A stretch of DNA of 64,000 bases from Variovorax paradoxus B4 (GTDB taxonomy: Bacteria > Pseudomonadota > Gammaproteobacteria > Burkholderiales > Burkholderiaceae_C). The stretch covers positions 1,612,001-1,676,000 of the forward strand of contig NC_022247.1 in assembly GCF_000463015.1 (NCBI RefSeq), written 5' to 3'. Below, piece after piece: positions 18,158 through 28,432 of the stretch. Every line of letters starts with the position of its first letter. Position 1 is the stretch's first letter. A program made the position numbers and the translations under genes. The notes beneath the pieces were generated by a model, which worked only from the letters and a program-made list of their open reading frames with translations, searched no databases and had not been told where the DNA came from.

Positions 18158-19123
18158 ATGGCATTCATCACTTCCCTGGTCCTCGCGGCCTTCGCCGGCT
18201 ATGTCGGTGCCTGGTACTTCGGCGCCATCGAGGGCAATTTCGCGCTCTTGCTGTTCCTGGCCACGGTGGTCACCGGCCTGTACTGGCTGGCCGAGCGCTT
18301 CTACTTCCTGCCCCGGCGCGAGCGCGCCGCCGCCGCGCTCGAAGCCTCGCTGAGCGAGCGCAACGAGCGCCTGGCCGGCCAGGGCATCACGCAGGTCGAT
18401 ACCGTCGACGCCAAGGCCAGCGAGCGCCTGCTGATGCAGCCGTGGTGGCTCGACTGGACGGCCGGGCTGTTCCCGGTGATCCTGGTGGTGTTCCTGCTGC
18501 GCTCGTTCCTGTACGAGCCCTTCAAGATCCCGTCGGGTTCGATGATGCCGACGCTGCTCACCGGCGACCTGATCCTGGTGAACAAGTTCACCTATGGCCT
18601 GCGCCTGCCGGTCATCAACACCAAGATCACCGACGGCACGCCGCTCGCGCGCGGCGACGTGGTGGTGTTCCGCTATCCGCCCAAGCCGAGCATGGACTAC
18701 ATCAAGCGCGTGGTCGGCATCCCGGGCGACGAAGTGGCCTACCTGAACAAGAAGCTCACCGTCAACGGGCAGCCGGTCTCCAAGAACCCGATGCCCGACT
18801 ACCTCGACAGCGAGTCGATGCGGCTGCTCAGGCAGTTCACCGAAGACCTCGGCGGCAAGCAGCACCGGCTGCTCAACGACGATGCCGGTCCGGCCTTCGT
18901 CCAGGGCGCCACCGACTTTCCGTACCGCGAGAACTGCCGCTACTCCGTCGAAGGCGTGGTGTGCAAGGTGCCGGCCGGCAACTACTTCATGATGGGCGAC
19001 AACCGCGATAATTCGGCGGACTCCCGTTTCTGGGGCTTCGTTCCGGACAAGAACATCGTGGGCAGGGCGTTCTTCGTCTGGATGAACTTCGGCGACCTGG
19101 GTCGCATCGGTCCATTCCAATAA
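18158..19123 (+). CDS. lepB: type I signal peptidase
   Basis: This 321-residue membrane protease has hydrophobic segments at about 5-22, 27-46 and 103-118. The catalytic dyad is S128 (IPSGSMMPTL) and K183 (YIKRVVGIPGD), and the box E motif GDNRDNSADSR is near the C-terminus. It removes signal peptides from exported proteins on the periplasmic face of the inner membrane. The start is ATG 18158, 8 bp after lepA, so the pair forms the usual lepA-lepB operon. Confidence 0.96.
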   Translation: MAFITSLVLAAFAGYVGAWYFGAIEGNFALLLFLATVVTGLYWLAERFYFLPRRERAAAALEASLSERNERLAGQGITQVDTVDAKASERLLMQPWWLDWTAGLFPVILVVFLLRSFLYEPFKIPSGSMMPTLLTGDLILVNKFTYGLRLPVINTKITDGTPLARGDVVVFRYPPKPSMDYIKRVVGIPGDEVAYLNKKLTVNGQPVSKNPMPDYLDSESMRLLRQFTEDLGGKQHRLLNDDAGPAFVQGATDFPYRENCRYSVEGVVCKVPAGNYFMMGDNRDNSADSRFWGFVPDKNIVGRAFFVWMNFGDLGRIGPFQ

Positions 19124-19154
19124 GCAGTCAGCATTGTTCGAGGGGTAAGAGGGC

Positions 19155-19523
19155 ATGAGAACAAATCGGTCCATCCGCAGCAGGGCCGCGCATCAGCGCG
19201 GCATCTCGTTCATCGGTCTGGTGTTTGTCGCCGTGGTGCTGGGTTGCGTCGGCGTCGTCGTCGCGCAGGTCATCCCGACGCTGATCGAATGGCAGGCCAT
19301 CGACAAGGCCGCCAACAAGGCCAAGGAAGGCACCACCGTGCCCGAAGTGCGCGCCATCTTCGATCGGGCCCAGGCCATCGACGACTTCCAGTCGGTCTCG
19401 GGCAAGGACCTCGACATCAAGAAGGTCGGCGACAAGGTGGTCGTGTCGTATTCCTACGAGCGCGAGATTCCCTTGTTCGGACCGGCCTACCTGGTGCTCA
19501 AGTACAAGGGCCAAACCCGCTGA
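19155..19523 (+). CDS. DUF4845 membrane protein
   Basis: This 122-residue protein has one N-terminal membrane segment (about 15-38, [15 protein letters not shown]) resembling a pilin-like or type II anchor. A small periplasmic part ending [15 protein letters not shown] follows. It matches the DUF4845 family, which is regularly found between lepB and rnc in proteobacteria. Its function is unknown. Its stop at 19523 lies close to, or overlaps, the rnc start. Confidence 0.85.
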   Translation: MRTNRSIRSRAAHQRGISFIGLVFVAVVLGCVGVVVAQVIPTLIEWQAIDKAANKAKEGTTVPEVRAIFDRAQAIDDFQSVSGKDLDIKKVGDKVVVSYSYEREIPLFGPAYLVLKYKGQTR

Positions 19524-19540
19524 ACGCGGCGACACGCAAG

Positions 19541-20227
19541 GTGGACGGCGGCCTCACGGCGCTGCAGGAGCGCCTCAAGCATTCGTTCTCCGATGCGCGG
19601 CTGCTCCAGCTCGCGCTCACGCACCGCAGTTTTTCGGCCGACCACAACGAGCGCCTCGAGTTCCTCGGCGATTCGGTGCTCAATCTCGCGGTATCGCACC
19701 TGCTCTACACCCGACTCTCGGCCCTGCCCGAGGGCGATCTGTCGCGTGTGCGGGCCAACCTGGTCAAGCAGGACACCCTGCACCGCCTGGCGCTGGAACT
19801 GCAGCTGTCGCCATTGCTGCGGCTCGGCGAAGGCGAGGCGCGCTCCGGCGGGCCCAACCGGCCTTCGATCCTGGCCGACGCGCTCGAAGCGCTGATCGGC
19901 GCGGTCTACCTCGATGCCGGCTTTTCGGCCGCCGAGGCGCTGGTGCGGCGGCTCTACGAGTCGGTCGAAATCAATCCGCGCATGGACGCGGCGGCCAAGG
20001 ATCCGAAGACCGAATTGCAGGAATGGCTGCAGGGTCACAAAATGAAGCTGCCGGTGTACCGCGTGGCGGCCACGCTCGGCGCAGCGCACAAGCAGACCTT
20101 CGACGTCGAGTGCGAGGTGCCGGAGCTGGGCCTGCGCGAACGCGGCATCGGTGGTTCGCGACGTGCCGGCGAGCAGGCTGCCGCGGCGGCCATGTTGATC
20201 CGGCTCAAGGCACGCGGGGCCGCGTGA
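19541..20227 (+). CDS. rnc: ribonuclease III
   Basis: This enzyme of about 228 residues has the signature [15 protein letters not shown] (E40, D44 from the chosen start), the second catalytic motif [13 protein letters not shown] and a C-terminal double-stranded RNA binding domain ([12 protein letters not shown] to EQAAAAAML). It processes rRNA precursors and other double-stranded RNA. There is no ATG. GTG 19541 is chosen, but it lacks a ribosome binding site. A CTG at 19520, overlapping the previous stop and preceded by AAGGG, is a real alternative. era follows after 7 bp. Confidence 0.92.
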   Translation: MDGGLTALQERLKHSFSDARLLQLALTHRSFSADHNERLEFLGDSVLNLAVSHLLYTRLSALPEGDLSRVRANLVKQDTLHRLALELQLSPLLRLGEGEARSGGPNRPSILADALEALIGAVYLDAGFSAAEALVRRLYESVEINPRMDAAAKDPKTELQEWLQGHKMKLPVYRVAATLGAAHKQTFDVECEVPELGLRERGIGGSRRAGEQAAAAAMLIRLKARGAA

Positions 20228-20234
20228 AATCAGA

Positions 20235-21200
20235 ATGAACGACGCTATCAATTCAGCAGCAGACTCCCAGGGCCCGGCGGGCGATACGGGCGCAAGCGGC
20301 CCTCAGCACTGCGGCCTGATCGCCATCGTCGGCAAGCCCAACGTGGGCAAGTCGACGCTGCTCAATGCGCTGGTGGGCCAGAAGATCAGCATCACCTCGC
20401 GCAAGGCGCAGACCACGCGGCACCGCATCACGGGCATGCGCACGCTGGGCGCCACGCAGTTCGTGTTCGTCGACACGCCGGGTTTCCAGACCCTGCATGC
20501 CAACGCGCTCAACAAGTCGCTCAACAAGACCGTGCAGGGCGCGGTCGGCGACGTGGACCTGATTCTTTTCGTGGTCGAGGCGGGCAGCTTCACGCCGGCC
20601 GACGAGCGGGTGCTCAAGCTGCTCGGCAAGGGCATCCCGACCGTGCTGCTGGCCAACAAGCTCGACAACGTGCACCGCCGTGGCGACATCGCGCCCTGGC
20701 TGCAGACCATGCAGGCGAAGCACCCCTTCGCCGAGTTCGTGCCGATGTCGGCCAAGAATGCCAAGGATGTCGAGCGCCTGTTCGGCATCTGCGAGAAATA
20801 CCTGCCCGAACAGCCCTGGTTCTATGCCGAGGACGAGCTCACCGACCGCAGCGAGAAGTTCCTCGCGGGCGAGTTGGTGCGCGAGAAGCTGTTCCGCCTG
20901 ACCGGCGACGAACTGCCCTACACCTCGACCGTGATCATCGACAAGTTCGAGGAAGAGCCGCCCCAGAAAAAGGGCCAGAAGCGCCTGCTGCGCATCGCGG
21001 CCACCATCGTGGTGGAGCGCGACGGCCACAAGGCCATGGTGATCGGCGACAAGGGCGAGCGCATCAAGCGCATCGGCATGGAAACCCGGGTCGAGCTCGA
21101 AAAGCTGGCCGACGCCAAGGTCTTCCTCGAACTGTGGGTCAAGGTGCGGTCCGGCTGGGCCGACGACGAAGCCCGCGTGCGCTCGTTCGGCTACGAATGA
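20235..21200 (+). CDS. era: GTPase Era
   Basis: This 321-residue protein has the G1 [10 protein letters not shown]3 DTPGF and G4 NKLD motifs and a C-terminal KH domain ([15 protein letters not shown]). Era binds 16S rRNA and helps mature the 30S subunit. A 25-residue N-terminal extension rich in Ala, Ser and Gly precedes the G domain. Gene order rnc-era-recO is the conserved one. Confidence 0.97.
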   Translation: MNDAINSAADSQGPAGDTGASGPQHCGLIAIVGKPNVGKSTLLNALVGQKISITSRKAQTTRHRITGMRTLGATQFVFVDTPGFQTLHANALNKSLNKTVQGAVGDVDLILFVVEAGSFTPADERVLKLLGKGIPTVLLANKLDNVHRRGDIAPWLQTMQAKHPFAEFVPMSAKNAKDVERLFGICEKYLPEQPWFYAEDELTDRSEKFLAGELVREKLFRLTGDELPYTSTVIIDKFEEEPPQKKGQKRLLRIAATIVVERDGHKAMVIGDKGERIKRIGMETRVELEKLADAKVFLELWVKVRSGWADDEARVRSFGYE

Positions 21201-21201
21201 A

Positions 21202-21975
21202 GTGGCAACTGCCCACCGCGTTTCGCATGAGCCGGCGTACGTGCTCCATCGCTACGACTGGAGCGAGTCGAGCCTGATCCTCGAGGTCTTCACCCGCCAC
21301 CACGGGCGCATCGCGCTCGTGGCCAAGGGGGCGAAGCGGCCGAGTTCCAATTTCAGGCCGGTGCTGCTGCCGCTGCAGCCGCTGCAGCTCAACTACGGCG
21401 GCGACGCCGAGATCCGTACGCTCAAGGGCGCCGAGTGGATGGGCGGCCATGTCATGCCGACCGGCGAGGCGCTGCTCTCGGGCTACTACATCAACGAACT
21501 GCTGCTGCGCCTGCTGGCGCGGGACGACGCCCACGAGGCGCTGTTCGATGCCTATGCGGGCGTGGTGCAGGTGCTGGCCGGCGACCACGCCGGGGCGCAG
21601 GCCGCCACCCAGGCGGCCGCGCTGCGCGCCTTCGAGCTGCTGCTGTTGCGCGAAGTGGGCCTGTTGCCGTCGCTCGACGCGCAGACCCTCACGCTCGAGC
21701 CGCTCGTGGCCGATGCCCGCTACACCCTGGTGCCGGAAGCCGGCCTGCGGCTGGCGGGCGAGGACGAGGCGGCGCTGGCCGGTGCCGACTGGCAGTCGCT
21801 GCAGGGCGTGCTCGACGACCGCGCACCCTTCACGGCCACGCTGCGCGAGATCGCCACCATGAATGCCGGCAGCAACAGCGCCCTCAGAAACCAGCTGCGC
21901 GCCCTGCTCAACTACCATTGCGGTGTGTCCACGCTGCGCACGCGGCAGATGATGAGAGATTTGCAAGCCCTATGA
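21202..21975 (+). CDS. recO: DNA repair protein RecO
   Basis: This 257-residue protein has the N-terminal OB-fold region ([27 protein letters not shown], then [12 protein letters not shown]) typical of RecO. The helical C-terminal part ends [10 protein letters not shown]. RecO loads RecA with RecR during gap repair. It starts with GTG 21202, one base after the era stop. Its stop overlaps the pdxJ start by 4 bp (ATGA). Confidence 0.93.
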   Translation: MATAHRVSHEPAYVLHRYDWSESSLILEVFTRHHGRIALVAKGAKRPSSNFRPVLLPLQPLQLNYGGDAEIRTLKGAEWMGGHVMPTGEALLSGYYINELLLRLLARDDAHEALFDAYAGVVQVLAGDHAGAQAATQAAALRAFELLLLREVGLLPSLDAQTLTLEPLVADARYTLVPEAGLRLAGEDEAALAGADWQSLQGVLDDRAPFTATLREIATMNAGSNSALRNQLRALLNYHCGVSTLRTRQMMRDLQAL

Positions 21976-22736
21976 GCACTCCCGGCCATTCCGCTACCAC
22001 CTCGCTGTCGGTCAACCTCAACAAGGTGGCCCTGGTGCGCAATACGCGCGCTCTCGGCATTCCGAGCGTGCTCACCGCCGCCAACGCCTGTCTTGCCGCC
22101 GGAGCGCAGGGGATCACCGTGCATCCGCGGCCCGACGAGCGCCACATCCGCGCGCACGACGTGAGCGACCTGGCCGCGCTGCTGGCCAGGGATTGGCCGG
22201 CGATCGAGTTCAACATCGAAGGCAACCCCTTCCACAACCTGATGGACTTCGTGCGCGCGCTGAAGCCGCACCAGGCCACCTTCGTGCCCGACAGCGAAAC
22301 CCAGGCGACCAGCGACCATGGCTGGAGCTTTCCCGAGGACGCCGACCGGCTGCGCCCCTTGATCGCCGAGGCCCAGGCCCTGGGCGTGCGCGTGAGCCTC
22401 TTCATGGACCCCATCCCCGGGATGATGGCCGCGGCCAAGGCGGTGGGGGCCGATCGCGTCGAGCTGTATACCGAAGGCTATGCCGCATCGCGCGGCACGC
22501 CGAACGAGCAGGCCGTGCTCGCGCGCTATGTCGAGTCGGCACGCGCGGCGCAGGCTGCGGGCCTCGGCCTCAATGCGGGCCATGACCTGAGCCGCGACAA
22601 CCTCACGGCGTTCCTGCGTGCGGTGCGCGGCGTCCAGGAGGTTTCCATCGGGCATGCCTTCATCGCGGATGCGCTCGAACTCGGCTACGCCGCCACCACG
22701 AAGGAATACCTGCGCTGCATCCAGGAGGCGCAGTGA
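21972..22736 (+). CDS. pdxJ: pyridoxine 5'-phosphate synthase
   Basis: This 254-residue protein shows [15 protein letters not shown] and [13 protein letters not shown], with the catalytic region of the TIM barrel. NIEGNP and [13 protein letters not shown] also match PdxJ. It condenses 1-deoxyxylulose 5-phosphate with 3-amino-2-oxopropyl phosphate to form vitamin B6. ATG 21972 overlaps the recO stop by 4 bp. acpS follows after 13 bp. Confidence 0.96.
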   Translation: MSTPGHSATTSLSVNLNKVALVRNTRALGIPSVLTAANACLAAGAQGITVHPRPDERHIRAHDVSDLAALLARDWPAIEFNIEGNPFHNLMDFVRALKPHQATFVPDSETQATSDHGWSFPEDADRLRPLIAEAQALGVRVSLFMDPIPGMMAAAKAVGADRVELYTEGYAASRGTPNEQAVLARYVESARAAQAAGLGLNAGHDLSRDNLTAFLRAVRGVQEVSIGHAFIADALELGYAATTKEYLRCIQEAQ

Positions 22737-22749
22737 ACGCTGGAGCGGC

Positions 22750-23142
22750 ATGATCTACGGCATCGGTACCGACATCTGTGACCTGAGGCGCATCGCCGCA
22801 ACGTTCGAGCGCCAGGGCGAGCGCTTTGCCCACAGGGTGCTCAGCGACGCCGAATTCGCGGTCTGGAAGGTCCGCAGCGAGCGCTGGCCCAAGCGCGGCC
22901 TGAGCTATCTCGCCACGCGCTTTTCCGCCAAGGAGGCCTTCAGCAAGGCCATCGGCCTTGGCATGCGCATGCCGATGAGCTGGCGCCTGTGCGAGATCGC
23001 CAACCTGCGCAGCGGCAAGCCCGTCATCGTGCTGCACGGCGAGCTCAAGGCGTGGTTCGAGGCCAGGGGCCTCACGGCCCATGTCACCGTGACCGACGAA
23101 ACCGAATATGCCGCGAGCTTCGTGGTAGTGGAGAAACTATGA
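22750..23142 (+). CDS. acpS: holo-ACP synthase
   Basis: This 130-residue protein starts [15 protein letters not shown], with Mg-binding D8. The second motif is [12 protein letters not shown] (E62). It transfers the phosphopantetheine arm from CoA to S37 of ACP. ATG 22750 is the conserved start. The stop overlaps nagZ by 4 bp. The pdxJ-acpS-nagZ order is common in betaproteobacteria. Confidence 0.96.
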   Translation: MIYGIGTDICDLRRIAATFERQGERFAHRVLSDAEFAVWKVRSERWPKRGLSYLATRFSAKEAFSKAIGLGMRMPMSWRLCEIANLRSGKPVIVLHGELKAWFEARGLTAHVTVTDETEYAASFVVVEKL

Positions 23143-24242
23143 CCGCCGGGCTCGCCCGTCCCCACGCACCGCTGATCATCGACGTGGCGGCGACCGAACT
23201 GAACGACGCCGACCGCCGGCGCATCGCCAACCCCCTGGTCGGCGGCGTGATCCATTTCGCCCGCAACTGGCAAGACCGTGCGCAGATGAGCGCGCTCAAT
23301 GCCGAGATCAAGGCCATCCGTCCGGATCTCCTGATCTGCGTGGACCACGAAGGCGGCCGGGTGCAGCGCTTTCGCACGGACGGCTTCACACGGCTGCCGT
23401 CCATGCGCGCGCTGGGCGAGCTGTGGATGCGCGACGCGATGCGCGCCACGCAGGCGGCCACCGCCGCCGGCCAGGTGCTTGCCGCCGAGCTGCGCGCCTG
23501 CGGCATCGACTTCAGCTTTGCGCCGGTGCTCGACCTGGACTACGGCGGCAGCAGCGTGATCGGCGACCGCAGCTTCCACCGCGACCCGCGCGTGGTGGCG
23601 CTGCTGGCCAAGAGCGTGACGCACGGCATGCTGCAGATGGGCATGCGCAACTGCGGCAAGCACTTTCCGGGGCATGGCTTCGTTACCGCCGATTCGCACG
23701 TTGAAATTCCGGTCGACCGGCGCAGCCTCAAGGCCATCCTGGCCGACGATGCGCGGCCCTACGACTGGCTCGCAGGCACGCTCACGGCGGTGATGCCGGC
23801 GCACGTGATCTATCCGAAGGTCGACAGGCGGCCCGCGGGCTTTTCGTCCCGGTGGCTGAAAGACATCCTGCGCAACCGGCTTGCCTTCGGTGGGGCCATC
23901 TTCAGCGATGACCTGAGCATGGAAGCGGGGCGCTACATCGACGGCGAGCTGCTGAGCTATGCCGATGCCGCGCTGGCGGCACTCGATGCGGGTTGCGATC
24001 TTGCGATGCTGTGCAACCAGAGCATCGGCGATGGCCGGCCGCTCGACGAACTGCTCGAGGGCTTTGCCGCGGCGGCAAGGGCGGGGCGCTGGCAGCCCGA
24101 TGCGAAGAGCGAAGCACGCCGGTGGGCGCTGCGACCTGAAACGCCGCCGCTCGACTGGAACACGCTGGTCGATTCGGCGGGGTATCGGCACGCGAGGCAG
24201 GTGCTTGCCCAGGCCGGTCTCGCAGCGCCGTACGGCGCCTGA
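23139..24242 (+). CDS. nagZ: beta-N-acetylhexosaminidase NagZ (GH3)
   Basis: This 367-residue cytoplasmic GH3 enzyme has the substrate-binding KHFPGHG (174-180), the Asp-His dyad in TADSHVE (D185, H187) and the nucleophile region IFSDDLSM (D257/D258). It removes GlcNAc from 1,6-anhydroMurNAc peptides in cell wall recycling, and its products feed AmpR signalling in bacteria that have inducible AmpC. No AmpR is in the window. ATG 23139 overlaps acpS by 4 bp. Confidence 0.95.
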   Translation: MTAGLARPHAPLIIDVAATELNDADRRRIANPLVGGVIHFARNWQDRAQMSALNAEIKAIRPDLLICVDHEGGRVQRFRTDGFTRLPSMRALGELWMRDAMRATQAATAAGQVLAAELRACGIDFSFAPVLDLDYGGSSVIGDRSFHRDPRVVALLAKSVTHGMLQMGMRNCGKHFPGHGFVTADSHVEIPVDRRSLKAILADDARPYDWLAGTLTAVMPAHVIYPKVDRRPAGFSSRWLKDILRNRLAFGGAIFSDDLSMEAGRYIDGELLSYADAALAALDAGCDLAMLCNQSIGDGRPLDELLEGFAAAARAGRWQPDAKSEARRWALRPETPPLDWNTLVDSAGYRHARQVLAQAGLAAPYGA

Positions 24243-24249
24243 GGTACTG

Positions 24250-24789
24250 CTACGGCGTGTTGCCCGGGGCCGAACCCGGCAGCGAGCTCGCCCACAGGCG
24301 CTCGCCGCCCGAATCCAGATGCGTCAGGTACAGCCGGACATCGAATTCGAGCCGGTGGTAGTCCGGCTCCATGTGCTCGCAGAGCGCATAGAAGCTCTTG
24401 TCATGGTCCCGCTCCTTCATGTGAGCGAGCTCGTGGACCACGATCATGCGCAGCCATTCCAGGGGCACTTCCCTGAACAGGCTCGCCACCCGGATTTCGC
24501 GCTTGGTCTTGAGCTTGCTGCCCTGCACGCGCGAAACGGTGGTGTGCGTGCCGAGTGCGTTGCGGATCACATGCAGCTTGCTGTCGAACGCCACCTTGGA
24601 CAGCGGCGGGGCCTTGCGCATGAAATCGCTCTTGAGTTCACTCACGTAGTCGTAGAGCGCACGGTCCGTCTGCACCTCGTGAAGGGGGCCGGGATAGCGC
24701 TTGCGCAGCAGGGGCGAGAGCCCTTCGGTGGCGACCAGCTGCTGCACCTGCGCCAGCAGCGCGGGTGGATAGCCCGCGAGGTATTTCAT
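24250..24789 (-). CDS. YgjP-like zinc metallopeptidase (M48/WLM-type, DUF45)
   Basis: This 179-residue protein carries HELAHMKERDHDKSF, an HExxH site (H119, E120, H123) with H129 as a likely further ligand. CEHMEPDYHRLEFDVRLYL follows. There is no signal peptide, so it is cytoplasmic. DUF45/YgjP proteins are putative minigluzincins of unknown substrate. ATG 24789 overlaps the stop of the Hsp70-like gene by 4 bp. Earlier in-frame starts fall inside that gene and give a low-complexity Arg-rich leader, so I rejected them. Confidence 0.82.
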   Translation of the reverse strand: MKYLAGYPPALLAQVQQLVATEGLSPLLRKRYPGPLHEVQTDRALYDYVSELKSDFMRKAPPLSKVAFDSKLHVIRNALGTHTTVSRVQGSKLKTKREIRVASLFREVPLEWLRMIVVHELAHMKERDHDKSFYALCEHMEPDYHRLEFDVRLYLTHLDSGGERLWASSLPGSAPGNTP

Positions 24790-26048
24790 GCCACCGGTCC
24801 CGCGCAGGCGAGCCCGGTCGCCACGCCGCCGAACAGGTCGCCCTCGACGAGGTTCACGCCCGCGAAGCTCCTGCGCAAGGCCTGCTGGAACGGCCGCAGG
24901 GCCGAAGAGCCGCCCGTCAGGTAGATGGCGTCGAGATCGCCGCTGCGCAGCCCGGCGCGCTTGACGCAGGCATGCGCACAGGCAATCACGTTCTCGAGCA
25001 GCGGAGAAAGCTGCTGCGCCATGTCGGCGGGCGAGAGCGACGCGGCCAGGCCCGGCTCGGCGCACGAGAGGTCGATGGCGGTGGGCGCATCGTTCACCGA
25101 GGCGGCGATCTTCGCCTGCTCGACCTCGCTGGCGATGCGGTGGCCGTGCCGCTCTTCCAGCACCGTCATCAGCCGGTCGTGCAGCCGCGTGTCGCCGTAG
25201 CTCGTGCGCAAGTCCTTCGCCTGCCGCACCGCCTTGGCGGCATAGAGCCAGTTGATCAGGTGCCAGGACGAAAGCTCGAAGAACACCTTGCTGGGCACTT
25301 CGCGCCCCTGCGCGCCCGTGTGGCGAAAGCCGAATTCCGGCATGACGCGGTCGAGGTTGAGGCGCTGGTCGAAGTCGGTGCCGCCGATGTGCACGCCGCT
25401 GGTGGCCAGCACGTCGCTGCTGCGGTCCTCGCGCGCGGCGCGGTCGGGGCCCACGCGCACGACGGTGAAGTCGGAGGTGCCGCCGCCGACGTCGACGATC
25501 AGCACCAGCGATTCCTTCGCGATGCGCTGTTCGTAGTCGAAGGCCGCTGCAATCGGCTCGAGCTGAAAGGCGACGTCTCGGAACCCGGCCGCACGGGCCG
25601 CGTGGCGCAGGCTTTCTTCCGCGCGTTCGTCCCGTTTGGAATCGTCGTCGACGAAGTGCACGGGCCGGCCGATGACGACACGCTCCGGCACCCGGCCCAG
25701 CTCGCGGCCCGCCCGCACGGCGAGTTCGCGCAGGAAGCGCGCGATGATGTCCTCGAAGCTCACGAGACCGTCGTAGATGGCCGTTTTCTCCTGCATCAAC
25801 GCGCTGCCGAGCAGGCTCTTCAGCGAGCGCATGAGGCGGCCCTCGACGCCCGCCAAGTAGAGCGCGATGGCCTCGCGGCCGAAATGCGTCGTGCGGTCTT
25901 CGGCGTTGAAGAAGATCGCGGTCGGCAGCGTGGTGGCGGCGCCCTCGATGGGCAGCAGCCGGGCCGCACCGTCGACCCGGCAGGCCACGGCGGAATTGGA
26001 GGTGCCGAAGTCGATGCCGATCGTCGGCAGCGACGACGGTAACTTCAC
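24786..26048 (-). CDS. Hsp70-family ATPase (YegD-like), nucleotide-binding domain only
   Basis: This protein of about 420 residues has the actin/Hsp70 phosphate-1 loop GIDFGTSNSA (11-20), phosphate-2 VDVGGGTSDF and the adenosine motif YLTGGSSALRPFQ near the end. It stops right after the ATPase domain and lacks the substrate-binding lid domain of DnaK, as YegD does. Its role is unknown, probably a specialised chaperone or scaffold. GTG 26048 follows AGGGA and lies 2 bp after the lysS stop. TTG 26054 is an alternative. It is coupled to the YgjP-like protease gene downstream. Confidence 0.85.
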   Translation of the reverse strand: MKLPSSLPTIGIDFGTSNSAVACRVDGAARLLPIEGAATTLPTAIFFNAEDRTTHFGREAIALYLAGVEGRLMRSLKSLLGSALMQEKTAIYDGLVSFEDIIARFLRELAVRAGRELGRVPERVVIGRPVHFVDDDSKRDERAEESLRHAARAAGFRDVAFQLEPIAAAFDYEQRIAKESLVLIVDVGGGTSDFTVVRVGPDRAAREDRSSDVLATSGVHIGGTDFDQRLNLDRVMPEFGFRHTGAQGREVPSKVFFELSSWHLINWLYAAKAVRQAKDLRTSYGDTRLHDRLMTVLEERHGHRIASEVEQAKIAASVNDAPTAIDLSCAEPGLAASLSPADMAQQLSPLLENVIACAHACVKRAGLRSGDLDAIYLTGGSSALRPFQQALRRSFAGVNLVEGDLFGGVATGLACAGPVA

Positions 26049-26050
26049 GC

Positions 26051-27613
26051 TCAAGATTCCCTGCGCAGCGCCGGGAACAGGATCACGTCGCGGATGCTCG
26101 GCGAATCGGTCAGCAGCATCATCAGCCGGTCGATGCCGATGCCGCAGCCACCGGTGGGCGGCATGCCGTATTCGAGTGCGCGCACGAAGTCGTGGTCGTA
26201 GAACATGGCTTCGTCGTCGCCGCTGTCCTTGGCGGCCACCTGGGCGTTGAAGCGCGCGGCCTGGTCCTCGGCATCGTTGAGCTCGCTGAAGCCGTTGCCG
26301 AATTCGCGGCCCGTGATGTAGAGCTCGAAGCGCTCGGTGACCTCGGGCCGCTCGTCGTTGGCGCGCGCCAGCGGCGAGATCTCGGTCGGGTGCTCCATGA
26401 TGAAGGTCGGCTGCCAGAGCTTCTCTTCCACCGTCTCTTCGAAGTACATCACCTGCAGGCTGGCCAGGCTGCGCTGCGAGAGCTTGTCCTTCTCTTCGCT
26501 CAGCCCGAGCTTGCGCAGCGCATTGATGAGCCAGGCGCTGTCGTCGACACCGGTGCCGGCCTCGGCGTACTTGAGGATGGCTTCGCGGATCGTCAGGCGC
26601 TCGAAAGGCTGGGTCAGGTCGACCGGCTTGCCCTGGTAGGTGAGCTGCTGCGTGCCCACGGCCTTGTCGGCGATGGTGCGGATCAGCGTTTCGGTGAAGT
26701 CCATCAGGTCGCGGTAGTTCCAGTAGGCCGCGTAGAACTCCATCATCGTGAACTCGGGGTTGTGCCGCACCGAGATGCCCTCGTTGCGGTAGCTCCGGTT
26801 GATTTCGAACACGCGCTCGAAGCCGCCGACGATCAGGCGCTTGAGGTAGAGCTCGGGCGCGATGCGCAGGAACATCTCCTGGTCGAGCGCGTTGTGGTGC
26901 GTCTTGAAGGGCTTGGCATTCGCGCCGCCGGGAATGGGGTGCAGCATCGGCGTTTCGACTTCGAGGAAGTCGTGGGCCACCATGAACTCGCGCAGTGCAC
27001 TCACGGCCTTGCTGCGCGCGGTGAAGCGCACGCGGGCGGTTTCGTCGGTGATCAGGTCGACGTAGCGCTGGCGGTATTTCTGCTCCTGGTCGGCCATGCC
27101 GTGGAACTTGTCGGGCAGCGGGCGCAGGCTCTTGGTGAGCAGGCGCAGCTTCGTGACCTTGACCGACAGCTCGCCGGTCTTGGTCTTCATCAGCATGCCT
27201 TCGGCACCCACGATGTCGCCGAGGTCCCAGCGCTTGAACTCGGCATAGGCTTCCTCGCCGATGGCATCGCGCGTGACGTAGAGCTGGATGCGGCTGGTCG
27301 CATCCTGCACCGTTGCAAAACTGGCCTTGCCCATCACGCGCTTGAGCATCATGCGGCCGGCCACGCTCACGGAAATGGCTTGCGCCTCGAGGGCTTCGGC
27401 ATCGACGGCGCCATGCATCTCGATCAGCGCGGCGGCGCGATGGCCCGGCTTGAAGTCGTTCGGAAATGCGACACCCTTGCCCTCGGCCTGCGCGGCGCGC
27501 ATCAGCTTGAGCTTTTCGCGGCGTTCCGCGATGAGCTGGTTGTCGTCGACGGCGGGCGCGGGGGCTGGAGCCGCGGCGGGCGTGGGAATGGAGGGGATCA
27601 GGTGGTCGGACAT
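26051..27613 (-). CDS. lysS: lysyl-tRNA synthetase, class II
   Basis: This 520-residue enzyme has an N-terminal OB-fold anticodon-binding domain (about 75-180). The class II core shows [22 protein letters not shown] (split motif 2) and motif 3 [11 protein letters not shown]. An Ala/Pro-rich leader of about 20 residues precedes the conserved part. It charges tRNA-Lys. A GGCTAAAAT element lies about 42 bp upstream. It leads a unit with the Hsp70-like and YgjP-like genes. Confidence 0.97.
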   Translation of the reverse strand: MSDHLIPSIPTPAAAPAPAPAVDDNQLIAERREKLKLMRAAQAEGKGVAFPNDFKPGHRAAALIEMHGAVDAEALEAQAISVSVAGRMMLKRVMGKASFATVQDATSRIQLYVTRDAIGEEAYAEFKRWDLGDIVGAEGMLMKTKTGELSVKVTKLRLLTKSLRPLPDKFHGMADQEQKYRQRYVDLITDETARVRFTARSKAVSALREFMVAHDFLEVETPMLHPIPGGANAKPFKTHHNALDQEMFLRIAPELYLKRLIVGGFERVFEINRSYRNEGISVRHNPEFTMMEFYAAYWNYRDLMDFTETLIRTIADKAVGTQQLTYQGKPVDLTQPFERLTIREAILKYAEAGTGVDDSAWLINALRKLGLSEEKDKLSQRSLASLQVMYFEETVEEKLWQPTFIMEHPTEISPLARANDERPEVTERFELYITGREFGNGFSELNDAEDQAARFNAQVAAKDSGDDEAMFYDHDFVRALEYGMPPTGGCGIGIDRLMMLLTDSPSIRDVILFPALRRES

Positions 27614-27654
27614 GGAGAGCGGATGGGGCGCAACAGAAGCGTGCGCAACCCGGC

Positions 27655-27663
27655 ATTTTAGCC
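27655..27663 (-). promoter_or_regulatory. candidate -10 element upstream of lysS
   Basis: On the minus strand GGCTAAAAT reads from 27663 to 27655, about 42 bp before the lysS ATG. No matching -35 was identified. The string is the same as that before acpP. Confidence 0.35.
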
Positions 27664-27735
27664 GATCGGGGTCGAATGAAACCGGCCTCCAGTGCCCGTC
27701 AATCCTGCGTGAAATGCTATGAAAAAAGTAGCAAC

Positions 27736-28383
27736 CTATTCAGTGATGCCCGCACGTGCCAGCAGATCGCTGACCAGTTCGAGCCGCATCAGCGGACTGT
27801 CGAGTTCCATGAGCCGCTGCCGCAGTTCGAGTTGCATGGGCACCAATTCGCACCAGCGGTTGGCGACCCAGCCGCAATCGTTGAACTGGTAGGGCTCGCC
27901 GATGGGCAGGCGCACGGTTTCGGCGCCCTGCGCGCGGCGGCGTTCTTCGAGGGTGTCGACCAGACGCCGCAGCGCCGTGGCGGTGTGCTGGAGGTCGTCG
28001 GGAATCTCGAGCGCCGTGTCTTCGATCACGGCTTCCACTTCGGCAACCCACAAGCCGTATTTCTGCAGTTCGGTGGCGCGCACCCGGAAACGCTGCGTGC
28101 CGACGCACTCGATCTGCAGCAGGCCGCTTTGCGGCGAATCGAATTCGCGGATGACCGCCAGCGTGCCGACGGCGGCGAAGCTTTCCGCCTCGGCGCCGGC
28201 CTTGCGCACTTCGCTGCCGCTCGTGAGGCTGACCACGCCGAAGGGCGCGTCGGCCTTGCGGCATTTGCCGATCATGTCCAGGTAACGTACTTCGAAAATA
28301 CGCAGTGGAAGCACGCCGCCCGGAAACAGGACCGTGCCGAGCGGGAACAATGGCAGTGAATGCAAAAGGGGCTGTGTCGTCAT
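27736..28383 (-). CDS. LON N-terminal substrate-binding domain protein
   Basis: This 215-residue protein is a stand-alone LON (ASCH/PUA-like) domain. The start [28 protein letters not shown] and the later [14 protein letters not shown] match the family. It has no ATPase or protease domain. Such proteins are widespread, and their function in bacteria is unclear. ATG 28383 has AAGG upstream, and the conserved part begins 10 residues later. In-frame ATGs at 28398, 28407 and 28434 are possible. It is divergent from the YggT gene. Confidence 0.85.
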   Translation of the reverse strand: MTTQPLLHSLPLFPLGTVLFPGGVLPLRIFEVRYLDMIGKCRKADAPFGVVSLTSGSEVRKAGAEAESFAAVGTLAVIREFDSPQSGLLQIECVGTQRFRVRATELQKYGLWVAEVEAVIEDTALEIPDDLQHTATALRRLVDTLEERRRAQGAETVRLPIGEPYQFNDCGWVANRWCELVPMQLELRQRLMELDSPLMRLELVSDLLARAGITE

Positions 28384-28432
28384 CGAGGAACCTTGCATGG
28401 CTATCATCGCATTCCCCTCACGACCGCGCCCC

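Noticed and set aside
26049..27656. Upstream extension of the Hsp70-like frame through lysS
   Set aside because: The in-frame extension is Arg- and Ala-rich noise overlapping lysS. The Hsp70 motif begins 10 residues after GTG 26048.
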